From Porites lobata (lineage: Eukaryota; Cnidaria; Anthozoa; Scleractinia; Poritidae), in the NCBI GenBank assembly GCA_942486035.1, contig CALNXK010000020.1, positions 518,501 to 582,500 of the forward strand: 64,000 nt of DNA, read 5' to 3'. Within the stretch, counting starts at the first letter, position 1. Each line of letters starts with the position of its first letter. Shown piece by piece: positions 34,611-45,260 of the stretch. Under the pieces are notes generated by a model. The model worked only from the letters and a program-made list of their open reading frames with translations. It had not been told where the DNA came from and did no database searches. The position numbers were made by a program, and so were the translations under genes.

Positions 34611-36313
34611 CACATCTTCAAATACTTGAAATGGTTAAACTGCTGAAAATCAAGAGGAGAGACTTTTCTTCAACGAGACAGCATTCCTATTTTGGTGTCA
34701 CGCACTGTGAAAACTCGGGAAGTTCAAATTGCTGTATGTTCGAAATGAAACATGCTTCGGGGCTGGAAACTTGTACAAACATTTATTTTCTATTTTTGTT
34801 CGATTCAACCTAGTGTAAATAAGAATTCGTAAAACCTTGCTTTTTTGACTTTGCAATCTGATGACGTCACTGTGAAAACCATCAATATTTTGGTCTGGTT
34901 CAATGAATCACAGCAGGGATCACAAATTTGTGACGTTGTTAGTGCAAAGCGCTGAAAGCAATCTTACTCGCTTCTGATTGGTTTTAAAACAATAGGCGAC
35001 TGTCACATGCACAGCTAGCACCGCCTCATGTGTGCTCATGTGTGTCGGCAAAACACACCACAAGTGACTCTGCTCGCAGGGTAAAAAACACATGGAGGCC
35101 AATGCCTGACGACGATCTTCGATGTCAGCTTCAATCGTGTCTATGATCTTCGCTTTAAGAAGAGTGTTGATGAACTAGAGAGCAATTCCCAACTGTAAGC
35201 TTCTTAAGTAATTACCAGAAGAGGTGCGATCTTGACAAATTTTAGCAACGCCTACGTAGCGTTCGTTTAGCCTATAAAAATAGGGAAATGCTGCCTGATC
35301 GCACAGTCTATCTTAGCGCACTGAAAAGCAAACAGACCCTTTAAGGCGAACAGGTCTTCTCCATACGCTTATGTAACCTTACTCAACCTTACTACAGTAC
35401 CACATACCTTCTGCGACTGATACTAGTAGTGTAAAGCAAGCGGTTGTTTCTTTTAACCTACAAGAATTGTTTGGAAACGAATGGTTCTGTCACAGAATAT
35501 AAAAAAACTTTTTCACGCACTTTATTACTTGTTTAATATGTTCTACACAAAGCAGTTAATCCATAATTCAGTCAATTCTGTGCAATTACGGTCTCTGGTT
35601 AAACCGTCACCATCGAACAAATCACAAAATGCTTCGGTAAGCGAAGTTTCACGTGTAGATTCACGTGACTTTTGATTCCTTTGTTGGAGTTTAGGCTTCT
35701 TCCATCCCTTCAGATTCTTCAGGTGTTTGAAACTCGAATATTTCCCGTTGCAAACTGTGCAAGCAGAAGAATGAAAGTGATTTTTACGCCATGAGTCTGG
35801 CAGAAAGAACTTTAAAATTGCATATTTATACATACATTCCCGCACAGACGTCCTTAACATTAGCTAAGCATAACATGCGACTTACCCGGTTTAGTACATC
35901 TGGGATCACAAAGACTGAGCGAATGTTATCAGTATCACTATCAACGCTACGTGTATGCGCACGATTCCTTGAAATCAATTTACAGTGGATAAAAGATCCA
36001 TCGCTAAAAGCTATTGATGAAGTGTTTTAAAATGTGGCATCGCAGGTCACTTAATAACCTTTTAAGCTATGCAAAGTAAACATGACTCCACACTGGTCTT
36101 ACGCACTCGATTTGTGCTTTTGCAGTCTACTTCTATAGCCAGAGAAGGTTAGGACGGTACCAACTGTCGAATTGAGCGCCGTTGTGATCAATCTTTTCCA
36201 TCGAATCTTCGATCGAGCAGCGCGGACCTCCAGTCACCACACCACAAATTTTCGCTGAAAGAAGCGCAGAATCAATCTAGATTACTTTTTCTGCCCTTTC
36301 TTTCGTCCCGAGA
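34611..36313. other. No gene recognised
   Basis: A minus-strand frame at 35543-35860 contains ACTVCNGKYSSFKH and is hydrophilic, but its zinc-ligand spacing fits no finger I know. An array CACGGCACGG occurs at 34322-34340. Nothing else stands out. Confidence 0.35.
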
Positions 36314-36481
36314 GGGGGGGGGGGGACTCCCATATGAAACATGTCGTATTTGTGTGTTTTTAAGCGGTCTCTTTTAGGGGTCAAAATTTGCTTAAGCCAT
36401 GCCCAGATGGTCTCCTTTAGGGGTTAAATTCAAAATTTCCGACGAGCATCCCCGTCTGTTTCATATGGGAGTCACCCCCCG
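36314..36481. mobile_element. Short MITE with GGGGACTCCCATATGAAAC ends
   Basis: GACTCCCATATGAAAC on the left and GTTTCATATGGGAGTC on the right are inverted repeats bounded by G and C runs. Two GGTCTC.TTTAGGGGT segments repeat inside. About 168 bp. Confidence 0.7.
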
Positions 36482-37698
36482 GCCTTTCGTCTAGTAAGTG
36501 TTAACTCACAACTAATGGACAAAAGGTCTTACCCAAAGCGTGGGTTCCATCAAAGACTCCGACTCCAAGGAAGTCCACAGAGAATTATGACATTTTCGAT
36601 CACAGTTATAATTAGCAAGAGCTTTTACACCATACCCTGACTACTTGCTTTTTAAGGCATTGTTTGGAGATTTTGTGATAGCTTGGGCCGGATAAGTTGG
36701 GTTGAGATTGGGTCGCACTTGGCAAAGTTTTGGGAGAATTTGTTTACCTTGCGGTAGAAATCTGTCATCGGTGGACATTGCTAAGTGCGACCCCGAGTTT
36801 TCAAAATAGAAAAAACTTTGAAAATCGGCAAAAACATCAAAGACGCCGTAGTGCTTGGGCGGGGCAGGCAGATTTTGGAAAACTCGAGCTAACAATAGGA
36901 ATCACAGCGGTAACTGTCAGCGCCTTGTCATGAACGTGATCCATTTGAAACACGATCAATTTAAAATAAACGCGGTCGAATTTTCAGACCTTCGCGAAGA
37001 GGCTTCTACTCGGCTATCCTTCGCCATTTCAAGTTTTTTTCGAAAACTCTCTACAGGCAAGGACTTCACTCGCTTATAAAGCTTCGCTATTTTAACGTTT
37101 TTAAGGGAACTAGCTCTATGGAAGGCGAACCAGTTGAGTTCCCGTCTACGCAAGCAAACACTTCACAGGTTTGTTATTCCCCAAGCCAAATGCACTATTC
37201 GCATCCAAGCACTTTCTGGTCTTCTTTATCTGTCCCATCCTCCTGAAACTGGGAATGGAGGAAAAAGATCCTTCGACAAAGGTTCGGACGAAGAAGAGAA
37301 AAATGTTTTCTGGTTTTCTGTTCTTAAGTTCTCGATGTGTCAAAGCAAAAATTATTAACTCCCACTAATGCGACCCTCCTCGGTTGGACTAAAAGTTTTC
37401 TTTTCCGGTTGCGGTTTCGAATTTTTGTGGTTTTTTAGCCGGCAAAGATGAAAACTTTTCCCAAGTGCGACCCATGCCATTTTTTATACTCCTGTGCCGT
37501 TGAGGCCGGAATTTCCATGTAGCTCTTCGACCTCTTCCAAATCCTTGAATTTATATGCATTTGAGCCTTGGTACACGAAAGACATCCTCCTCGATCTGCA
37601 GAATTCTTCATATAATGCTTAGCCTTATTCGCTAATTGTCAAATATATATATAGAAATATCAGGCCCGTGGAAATATATACCTTATTATGGGGAATAG
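36482..37698. other. No gene recognised
   Basis: Several overlapping short frames on both strands around 36640-37370, none with domain support. A half copy of the hairpin repeat seen at 40747 lies near 37590-37630. Confidence 0.35.
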
Positions 37699-38171
37699 GC
37701 CTTGTCACGGTTTTTGACGCCATCTTGAAACGCGAGAAATTACAGTGTTTTTATGAGAATCCAATTTCGAATAATTTCCGTAAAATGGCTGTTCTGAAAA
37801 AAAATATGATTTGTAAACTAAACCTTCATTCCTAAGGACCCTACTGAAAAAATTTGAGGGCGTTACATGCACTAGAAAACCTACAACCACTTTTTAAATT
37901 TCCTATGCATTTGTCTGTAAGAAAGTCCCGGGAAAATTACAGACAAATATATGGAAAATCTAAAGCAAGCCTCTGGAGAAATTTAAGCACAGGTACGCCC
38001 CCCAAATTTTTTAGGACAATCCTTTGCTTTGTAGCTTTAGTTTTCAATTGAAATTTTTTTCAGAACAGCCGTTTTACGGAAATTATTCGACATCAGATTC
38101 TCATACAAACACTGTAATTTCTCTCACGTTTGCCTACACGTCAAGATGGTGTCGAAAACCGTGACAGGGTC
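37699..38171. mobile_element. MITE with CCTTGTCACGGTTTT ends, arms about 100 bp
   Basis: The left arm (TGTCACGGTTTTTGACGCCA through AATAATTTCCGTAAAA) is mirrored by the right arm (TTTTACGGAAATTATTCGAC through AAAACCGTGACA). The centre is non-coding. Confidence 0.7.
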
Positions 38172-39961
38172 TATTAGGACTTTCGAGAAACGTACCTAAG
38201 ATGTGGGCATTTATGTGATCACTGATGGTAAAACGTCAGTAGGCGCATGCTCATTACGTTTTGCACCTGTGCTTCGTCGATCCATCGCTGCTCCGTCTTG
38301 CTACTGTCCTTTCTTCTCGCTCTCACAAAACAAAAATCTGCAAGCCAAATCTGATCTGTCTGCCTCACCACTATGGCATGCTTAATCAAGTCTCTCGCTT
38401 TTCAAGACAAAAAGTGAGCCTTCGGAGAAGGTAAATCATAGAATTATACTTATGTGTTAACAAAGGTTTTAGGAACAAAATGCGAAAGTGCTCTTTGATC
38501 AGTTATGGAGGGTTTTGACATTTCTTGTGTTGAAATCAGCGATAGAAACTAAAAATCGAAAAAGAAACTAATACTCAAATACACTCGGATGAAAATTCGT
38601 TGTTTTAGTGCTTGTACACGCCTTGGTAATAGTTATTTTTAGTTATTTTCAAAAGAAAACTAGTTGTTCGCTTTGGTTCAGTTCATTAAGGTAAAACTAA
38701 AAGCAGATTTGAATTCTAGAATCATAAGTCGCAATTTCATGATTTATAAATCAAGAAACTTGCGCTTACTCTAGGTTCTAAATCTCCTTTTAATTTCGAC
38801 GAAAAAGGGCATTTTCTTTACAACGTCGTTGCTTTTGCCTTCATAGTCTACCTTAAATATCATGCCCTCTCGTTTTAATGCCGGCGTTGTTGCTGGAGTT
38901 AACGAGAACCGTCGTAAAAGAAAAACCTCAATGCAAGGTCTTAAAAGCAAAACAACGGCCTTGCAAATGCACCGCGACACCTTTTGGTGAATTTCTTTGG
39001 CGTCTATTTTTGACAAGAAAGACTATTGCCTAATGCGACGTATTTTACACGATTATTTTCTTTTACCTTCTGAAGGTGGATGCAGTTCTTGAGAATAGTT
39101 CAACTCAGGATTCAATTCGTCAACAGTTTTTGTTAGCGTCGCGTTAATTTCCTTCATTTTGAACGCTTTACCCTCTTTTTGGAGTTAATTTCCTGTATTT
39201 GAAAGTCTTTTCCCACTGAATTCATGTTAATTTAAGTCGCGTTAATTTCCAATACCTTAATTTTCATGGAGTGTTTATTTCCTATAATATGGTGTGGGGC
39301 ATCCGAGTTTGCTGGCCCCTACACGCGCGACGAATATATAAACCTCGCTTCGCGAGGAATAATTCAAAAATTTAAGAAATCATAACAATGACTATCATAT
39401 CTATAAAATAGTGTCTTTTTCAACCGTAAAAATATGTTTTCCAAAAAGTGACAATAATGATGACCACAACCCCGCCTACTCCCCCTCTCTTCACCGCACG
39501 ACTGTAACTTGATTCATTTTTTTCAACTTGAGTTGTGTCTGGCAAACTCTCCAAGTGTTTATATATACAGTTATACGCACCTTATAACTACGCTTAACGA
39601 GTGTCTTTTGGTCCTTCACTTTCAAAACAGCTGCTCCACAGAATGTCACTGATGACACGTAACGCTAAAGAGTATCGTAGTATGACAATAAAATTTACCT
39701 AAGCGGTCCCTTCGAGATTTGTTAACCCCCAAATAGGTATTTTTGATTAACTGCTACCCCTGTTTATTGTGATGTCACAATACTCAAACTCCCACAAACT
39801 CTCTTTGGGTTTTTCTGATTTACGTCATCCTTACCATCTTTTACTTGTGGGCGCAAACAACAGAAACGTGATCATTTAATACCTTCCGATTCCTTGCGGC
39901 CCCTGTTCAAGCAAATGGAGATTTTTTCTGACATACTGACTGTATGTTTCAACTGTAAGTA
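38172..39961. other. No gene recognised
   Basis: Only short frames. Nothing that I can tie to a protein family or repeat. Confidence 0.4.
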
Positions 39962-40379
39962 CAGTAAAACCCCGCGTATAAGTACCTGGATTTTTTAATT
40001 TAGCCTTAACGGGTTCTTATATAAATGGTACTTGAAGCAAATTCAGACCACCAAGGTTCTTAAAATAGGTTCTTATATTTTCATATGAATTTCATTTCAG
40101 TATATTATAAATATCATCTCATAATACAATATAAATCATTATACCATCCTAAAAGGCAGTACAGTGCAGGTATGTCCTTAACGAAACATAACAAACAAAC
40201 TCAAAGTCAGTTCCCTGAAATGCCATTTCAAAGTTGATATACTTTTACAGCAACTCCACTGATAAGAACCTAACTTAAAATTTTAGCCTTAATAGGTTCT
40301 TATGTGGAGGGGGCTTAAAATGAAAATTTTAGCCTAACAGGTTCTTAAAACCCAGGTTCTTATACGCGGGCTATTACTG
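39962..40379. mobile_element. pogo/Tigger-like MITE with TA target
   Basis: Ends CAGTAAAACCCCGCGTATAA and TTATACGCGGGCTATTACTG are inverted repeats, with TA on each side (39960-39961, 40380-40381). The CAGTA start and TA duplication are typical of pogo elements. Internal TTCTTA-rich repeats; no transposase. Confidence 0.75.
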
Positions 40380-40490
40380 TATACGTGTATTTTTGAAAAG
40401 CGGGTCAGCAAAAATATCAACTCATTCTACTACTTGGCAATTTAAAACAAAAATACTCGTTCAAAGGTCGATTAAAAGCCTTTAGTAAAA

Positions 40491-40730
40491 TCCAACTAAT
40501 GGTCTATTATCAATGCTGCATTCTGCTTGGTTGAGTTACTACTAGGCTAGGATTTAAGTCTAGCTTTAACTAGCTAAAGTTGTTTTGTCTCAATATTTTT
40601 GACCAACTAGTTGAATTTTACTGAAACAATTATTCCTCTCGCCCTCATGGCCTCTGAGTTAATAGCCCATTCGGCCATCGGCCTCATGGGCTATTGACTC
40701 GGAGCCTATTCGGGCTCGAGGAATAATTTA
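40491..40730. mobile_element. MITE with TTAGTAAAATCCAACT ends (copy 2)
   Basis: Same element as 11639-11903: TTTAGTAAAATCCAACTAAT on the left, TAGTTGAATTTTACTGAAAC on the right, then the palindrome around GGCCTCATGGGCTATTGACTC. It has its own internal duplication of the ATAGCCCATTCGG segment. Confidence 0.65.
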
Positions 40731-40746
40731 ACAATTAATGAATGAG

Positions 40747-40830
40747 GCTGAGTATCTTATGAAGAATTATGGAGATCCAGGCGGATAACACCCTCCGAGA
40801 TCTCCATAATTCTTCATATGATACGAAAGC
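40747..40830. repeat. Near-perfect palindrome
   Basis: ATCTTATGAAGAATTATGGA plus GATC pairs with GATC plus TCCATAATTCTTCATATGAT around a 22-bp loop. Same family as 16925-17035. Confidence 0.75.
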
Positions 40831-41518
40831 CGAATTCAATAATTGTTTTATTATTCATTCAAAATAATTCCTAGTTTAAAAACATGGTTAAAACATGCTT
40901 TCCTCCATTGATGTAAAGTTCATCTTCGATAGTGCACGTTTAGGGTTGTTTAGCTCCGCAAATGTTCTCCAAATAGCAGACGTCGCCCTTCGAGTTGTCG
41001 TCTTGCTGTTCTTGCCATGTTTTTAGCTATGTTTCCGCCTATTTCTTACTCTTGAAACGAGTAAAATGTCCGGCACCTCCGGCACCATTTTTCAAGCTCA
41101 AAATCAAAACAACTCAACCTCGTCCCCAGGTCCTCTCGGTTAACGGTGCATTTACCTGCAAGAACGCTGCATTTTTGACGTCATTTCCTCGCTAAACACA
41201 AACTTCTTCCAAATTTGGTCATCAGTAACTGATTATGGTGAATTAAACGTGTGCTTTTAGCCAGTCAGAATCGGGGAAATATTTTTAATGAATAATAATT
41301 GTTATTTATCTGACGCCGGGCAGTAAATTAATGGTCCCTAGAAGCATTCCAACGAGTCCAAATTGAAAATGACGCAAATTTTAATTTAGAACATTTATTA
41401 AGTAATCTGACTTCGCGAAGTTTCAAACCGGTGTCACTTCAGTCTAGAAATTTTTAAGTTGAGTGAACTGCAGCGAAAGAGTACCTGGTTAAGGCTTACA
41501 TAAGAACTTAAATAGTTA

Positions 41519-41928
41519 GACCGAAGATTTAATAGAAGAGACTACAAAGGGACTTCACGACTCGTGAACATTGTCGGGGAAAGAAACAAAAGAGGTTTTC
41601 ATCTTTCTTACAAAATCTGTCAGGATCCGGTATTCTGTGCGTTCGTGATGACGTTTTCCGGACCGAAGACTTTCATAGAGGAGACTACGAAGCGACTTCA
41701 CGACGCGTACACAATTCTAACCTTTATTGAACATGACATGTCTGCCCAATTGAACTGTTCTCTACCCAATCTTGTACCTCGAGTCTTCGTCTCGTACTAC
41801 ACATGCTGGCTTTCGGAACGAAGACGCAGAGAATGAGAGAGTCCCCTACCCTTAAGGTCAGGAAGAAGTTCCCGATTCTAATCCAGACGGGCGAGCACTA
41901 GAAGCAGAGCCAGATGGACTCGAGGGAG
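41519..41928 (+). pseudogene. Fragment of an unidentified coding sequence, forward copy
   Basis: The frame includes EETTKRLHDAYTILTFIEHD and VPRVFVSYYTCWLSERR, matching a minus-strand copy at 42222-42642. A further partial repeat of its first part (GACCGAAGATTTAATAGAAG) sits just upstream at 41519-41565. Stops and a frame change break it after SERRRRE. I do not recognise the protein. Confidence 0.4.
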
Positions 41929-42221
41929 AAGACCTTCGCTGAGTTCTAGTTAGAGTAGACCTCACTAACTGGGAAATTTAGTCTCGCACCCTAATTCCCT
42001 TCTCCTTCCCTTTCGAACGCCTGCCACGCAGGCTACATATCTCAGGTATCTGACGTTGGACAGACTCATTCATCTCCGAATATTAAAAACATAATGTTAA
42101 AAATCAGGAAGTGCCATATTGTCATCGTAAAGGCACTCGAACAAGTTCCCCATGTTATTTAGTTAGTCACTAGCACTCTGCGAACGTCTTCTACCCCGAA
42201 TCCATTTGGCTCTGCTAGCTC

Positions 42222-42642
42222 TTATGACCGCCTGTCAGGATTAGAATCGGAAGAGCCTTCCTGAAGTTCAGGGTAGGGGCACTCTAATTCACAGCATCTT
42301 CGTTCCGAAAGCCAGCATGTGTAGTACGGGACGAAGACTCGAGGTATAAGATTGGGTAGAGAACTGTTCAATTGGGCAGACATTTCATGTTCAATAGAGG
42401 TTAGAATTGTGTACGCCGGAGTCGTGAAGTCGCTTCGTAGTCTCATCTATTAAATCTTCGGTCCAGAAAACCTCATCACGAGCGCACAGACTACTGGCTG
42501 ATTTTGTAAGAAAGATGAAAACCTCTTTTGTTTCTTTGTATGACAATGTATGTTTCGCCATGGCATTCTCTTTGAAAGCACTCGCGTCCACTTCAAAGTT
42601 TTCAAAATGTTCGCTCAAGGAAGATAATGATTCTGTCTCCAT
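42222..42642 (-). pseudogene. Fragment of an unidentified coding sequence, reverse copy with ATG
   Basis: Starts with a true ATG at 42642 and reads METESLSSLSEHFENFEVDA, later ETKEVFIFLTKSASSLCARD and EDLIDETTKRLHD. A 4-bp insertion relative to the forward copy shifts the frame there; similarity resumes as AYTILTSIEHEMSAQLN and YYTCWLSERR. Hydrophilic, balanced composition and shared amino-acid sequence in two copies suggest genuine former coding sequence. Family unknown. Confidence 0.45.
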
Positions 42643-42677
42643 CCACTTGTACGCAAATCCCTAACCACAAAACAAGC

Positions 42678-42702
42678 AAAAAAAAAAAAAAAAAAAAAAA
42701 AA
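42678..42702 (+). repeat. A25 homopolymer
   Basis: Twenty-five uninterrupted A residues. No adjacent retroposon body was recognised. Confidence 0.9.
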
Positions 42703-43557
42703 CATAAGCAAACAACACAAGTAAAGAAGCTATTAGACAGGGAAAGTTGAGAACAATTACAAAATGTTTGCTAACCCGGTTTTCGTAACTCCAGGTAGAA
42801 GTACTTTCCTAATGTACGCACGACTTACTAGGTTGCCTCCTCGGAAGGCGAAATCCCTGCGGGGGCAATAACTACGGTTACGAACTAGATTTCTTTGATG
42901 TGATTGATCGTCTTTGGACTCAGTGTGTAATTAAGTGGCCGGGACTTGCTGCCATTTCCTCAAATCTTACAGATATGGACGTCATCGTAATATTCAGTTT
43001 GAACGATGAAAGTAGGAACCGTCGTTGATGATATCTTTTTCCCACTTCCTGAAATTAAAGCTGTGCTTCAATTGCGGTTTTCATTGAAGATCCGGACATG
43101 TTTTTGTTCCACTCACGGCAAAAAGTGGTGGTTTGAAAACCATCCTCCACAATTTCTCCTTCCTCGTGAAGTGAGAAAAGAAAACCCACTGGCTTTAATC
43201 AAGAGACTTTTTGGGCGGAAAATTAAAGTACCTTCATCTTTGCTGGAGGGTCGAGTGGGGGATTGACGTCATTATTATTGTCACTCATTGAAATACATAT
43301 ATTTTACGATTGAAAAGGACGCTATTTGGTTATCATAACCATTGTTTTTATTTTTTTTTTATCATTCCGATTTTTTTTGTTCATTATTTTTTATCCCGTT
43401 ACTCGTTACTGCGTTACTCTGTTCTGTTTAGTAACACCCATCTTTGTGGCAGACCACTTGAGTTCCACCCAAATCGACACTTATTTTAATTTTTGAAACG
43501 CTTTGCATTGTTCGAAGCCTGCGTTAGCGACTACAGTGTATAAAGCTCAAGTATTAA
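42703..43557. other. No gene recognised
   Basis: A plus-strand frame with true ATG at 43006-43266 (86 codons) has no recognisable domain; I do not call it a gene. Confidence 0.35.
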
Positions 43558-44127
43558 CCCTTTTGGGACGGCTAGGGTCGTATACGACCCATATGGAACG
43601 ATGTATACATTCCTCCCTGGAACCATTTAGCTTTGAGTTGAAGTTAATAAATTGGTAAGCAACAACGTCAGCAAAGATATATCTCGTTTTGATATACCTC
43701 GTTTTGGATATTCTGACCAATCCTGGCAGAATTACACTTACAAAAGAAGGTAACATTTTGGGAAAATCCACTGCCAATTGCGCTGTTTACATACTACTCT
43801 TTCAAAATTAAATTTTGTCCTTTTGCTGGAAAGTTAGCCAGCCACAATTCCATGCAAAAGAAAGACGATAACGTGGGCAACAAAATAGCTTATGAAAAAG
43901 AAAGGCAAAGGAAAAAAGAGAGCGAGAGAGAAAATCGAAATAGATTCGCAAAAAAAGTCCGAATTTTGGCTTTTGCGCATGCGTGAAAAACAGATTACTC
44001 GGAAAATATGCCTTTTTTCTTGCAAAACTCATTTTTAGCCAATCTTATGCTAATTAAAACTATTTCAAAGACGAGGAATTGGTGAAAAATGCGGTTTTTT
44101 CACTACTCGCCGGCCGTCACCAAAGGG
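43558..44127. mobile_element. piggyBac-like MITE, 570 bp, TTAA target
   Basis: CCCTTTTGGGACGGC at the left and GCCGTCACCAAAGGG at the right are imperfect inverted repeats, with TTAA at 43554-43557 and 44128-44131. The palindrome GGGTCGTATACGACCC lies just inside the left end. No intact transposase. Confidence 0.75.
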
Positions 44128-44672
44128 TTAAAACTTGAGATTTTAATCATTTGTTGTCATGTGACCAATTTACGTGACAACACTGAGCATTTATTGCTGA
44201 TGAAGACTGTGCGAAACAGTCGAGAGATACAAGACCAAAATCTGAGACTCTGAGACTAGACTTTATTTTGTCAAATAATAATAATATCAATAACAAATAC
44301 TTAAAAATAAAATAAGACGATATAAGACTATAAGACTAATATAAGATAAGACTAATAATAAATTAAACCATTATTAATAAAATTCCTAGAAAGCTGGGTC
44401 TTTGAATTATTTTTAAAAGTACGATTTGCGATTTTACCGTAACCAAGCGATTTCTCGCAAGCTGATTGGTCGAGAGCTATGTTCGAGAAGAGTACAGAGC
44501 ATGGAAATGAATGACGTAATTGTGGCGCCATTTGTTTTTCTCCTTCAACGGAGATAGACGTGAAAAACTGTCAATGTTATTGTAAATAACAAATCGACAA
44601 TAATTTTCCATGGTCTGTACTCTTATCGACCATAGAATTAACGTGAAAATATTCCAAACTTTCCCATTACAG
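44128..44672. other. No gene recognised
   Basis: Includes an AATAATAAT-rich tract at 44270-44370 that resembles a retroposon tail. Otherwise featureless. Confidence 0.4.
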
Positions 44673-44896
44673 GCGAGACGAGAAACGCAACGCCTTGTGT
44701 CATCTGATGACGATAACGACCTTGTGACGCGATCCCGCTCGTTCCCCGAAGACAACATTGAGTCAGATCAAATATGTTACATTAGCTACCAAGGACACCA
44801 TGTTTTGCATGACAGATATCACTGGCTTGGATAGCGAAGTCAAATCTCAGACTATCGTGACTACAGCGGCAGGTAAGCAAAAGCCATCGGGGGCTA
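44673..44896 (+). pseudogene. C': decayed large-exon fragment of a further RCHY1-like copy
   Basis: LATKDT, GLDSEVKSQTIVTTA and KQKPSGA correspond to LATKDT, GLDDQVKSRTIGTIA and NKKPPGA of copy B's large exon; upstream DDDNDLVTRS matches the end of the acidic region. A frame change occurs between the two parts. The fragment ends exactly where a SINE head begins (44897). It covers the very segment that copy C lacks internally. Confidence 0.65.
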
Positions 44897-44987
44897 CAAC
44901 CCACATATGGCGTCGACGCCGGGATTTGAACCCGGGCCACATTGGTGGGAGGCGAGTCCTCTCACCACTGCACCACCATTGCTCCCC
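44897..44987 (-). mobile_element. SINE head, shared with the copy B intron
   Basis: Nearly identical to 27283-27373, including box B GGTTCAAATCC on the minus strand. The SINE body is missing: it is replaced by the C' exon fragment. This marks a rearrangement breakpoint inside the SINE. Confidence 0.8.
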
Positions 44988-45260
44988 AATGGTGGCGAAA
45001 TATATAATGATATGCTTTCGCTAAGACTTCAAGTTGTCGGATATATGCAATCATTAGGTGGGGATTTGAACAACAAGTTCACTTGGTCCTCATTTCCTTT
45101 TGTTGCCCATGAAAGTAGCCGGGGGTCATACGTAGTGTCCGGACTGATGAAACCGCTTAGTGACAGCCCTCGCGTTTTAAGTCATTCGCTGGTTCAGTAT
45201 ATTTGCTGGTTTTATTGCCGTTATTGCCTGCTAAACCTCACTCGTTTCTCTTCCTTGCAT
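44988..45260 (+). other. Intron-equivalent sequence of copy C
   Basis: Nearly identical to 27374-27645 before the large exon of copy B. The acceptor CAG of copy B is CAT here (45258-45260). Confidence 0.7.

Noticed and set aside
35543..35860. Minus-strand frame with CTVC and Lys-rich segment as a possible zinc finger
   Set aside because: Only one CxxC and no His pair at finger spacing; no flanking exon.
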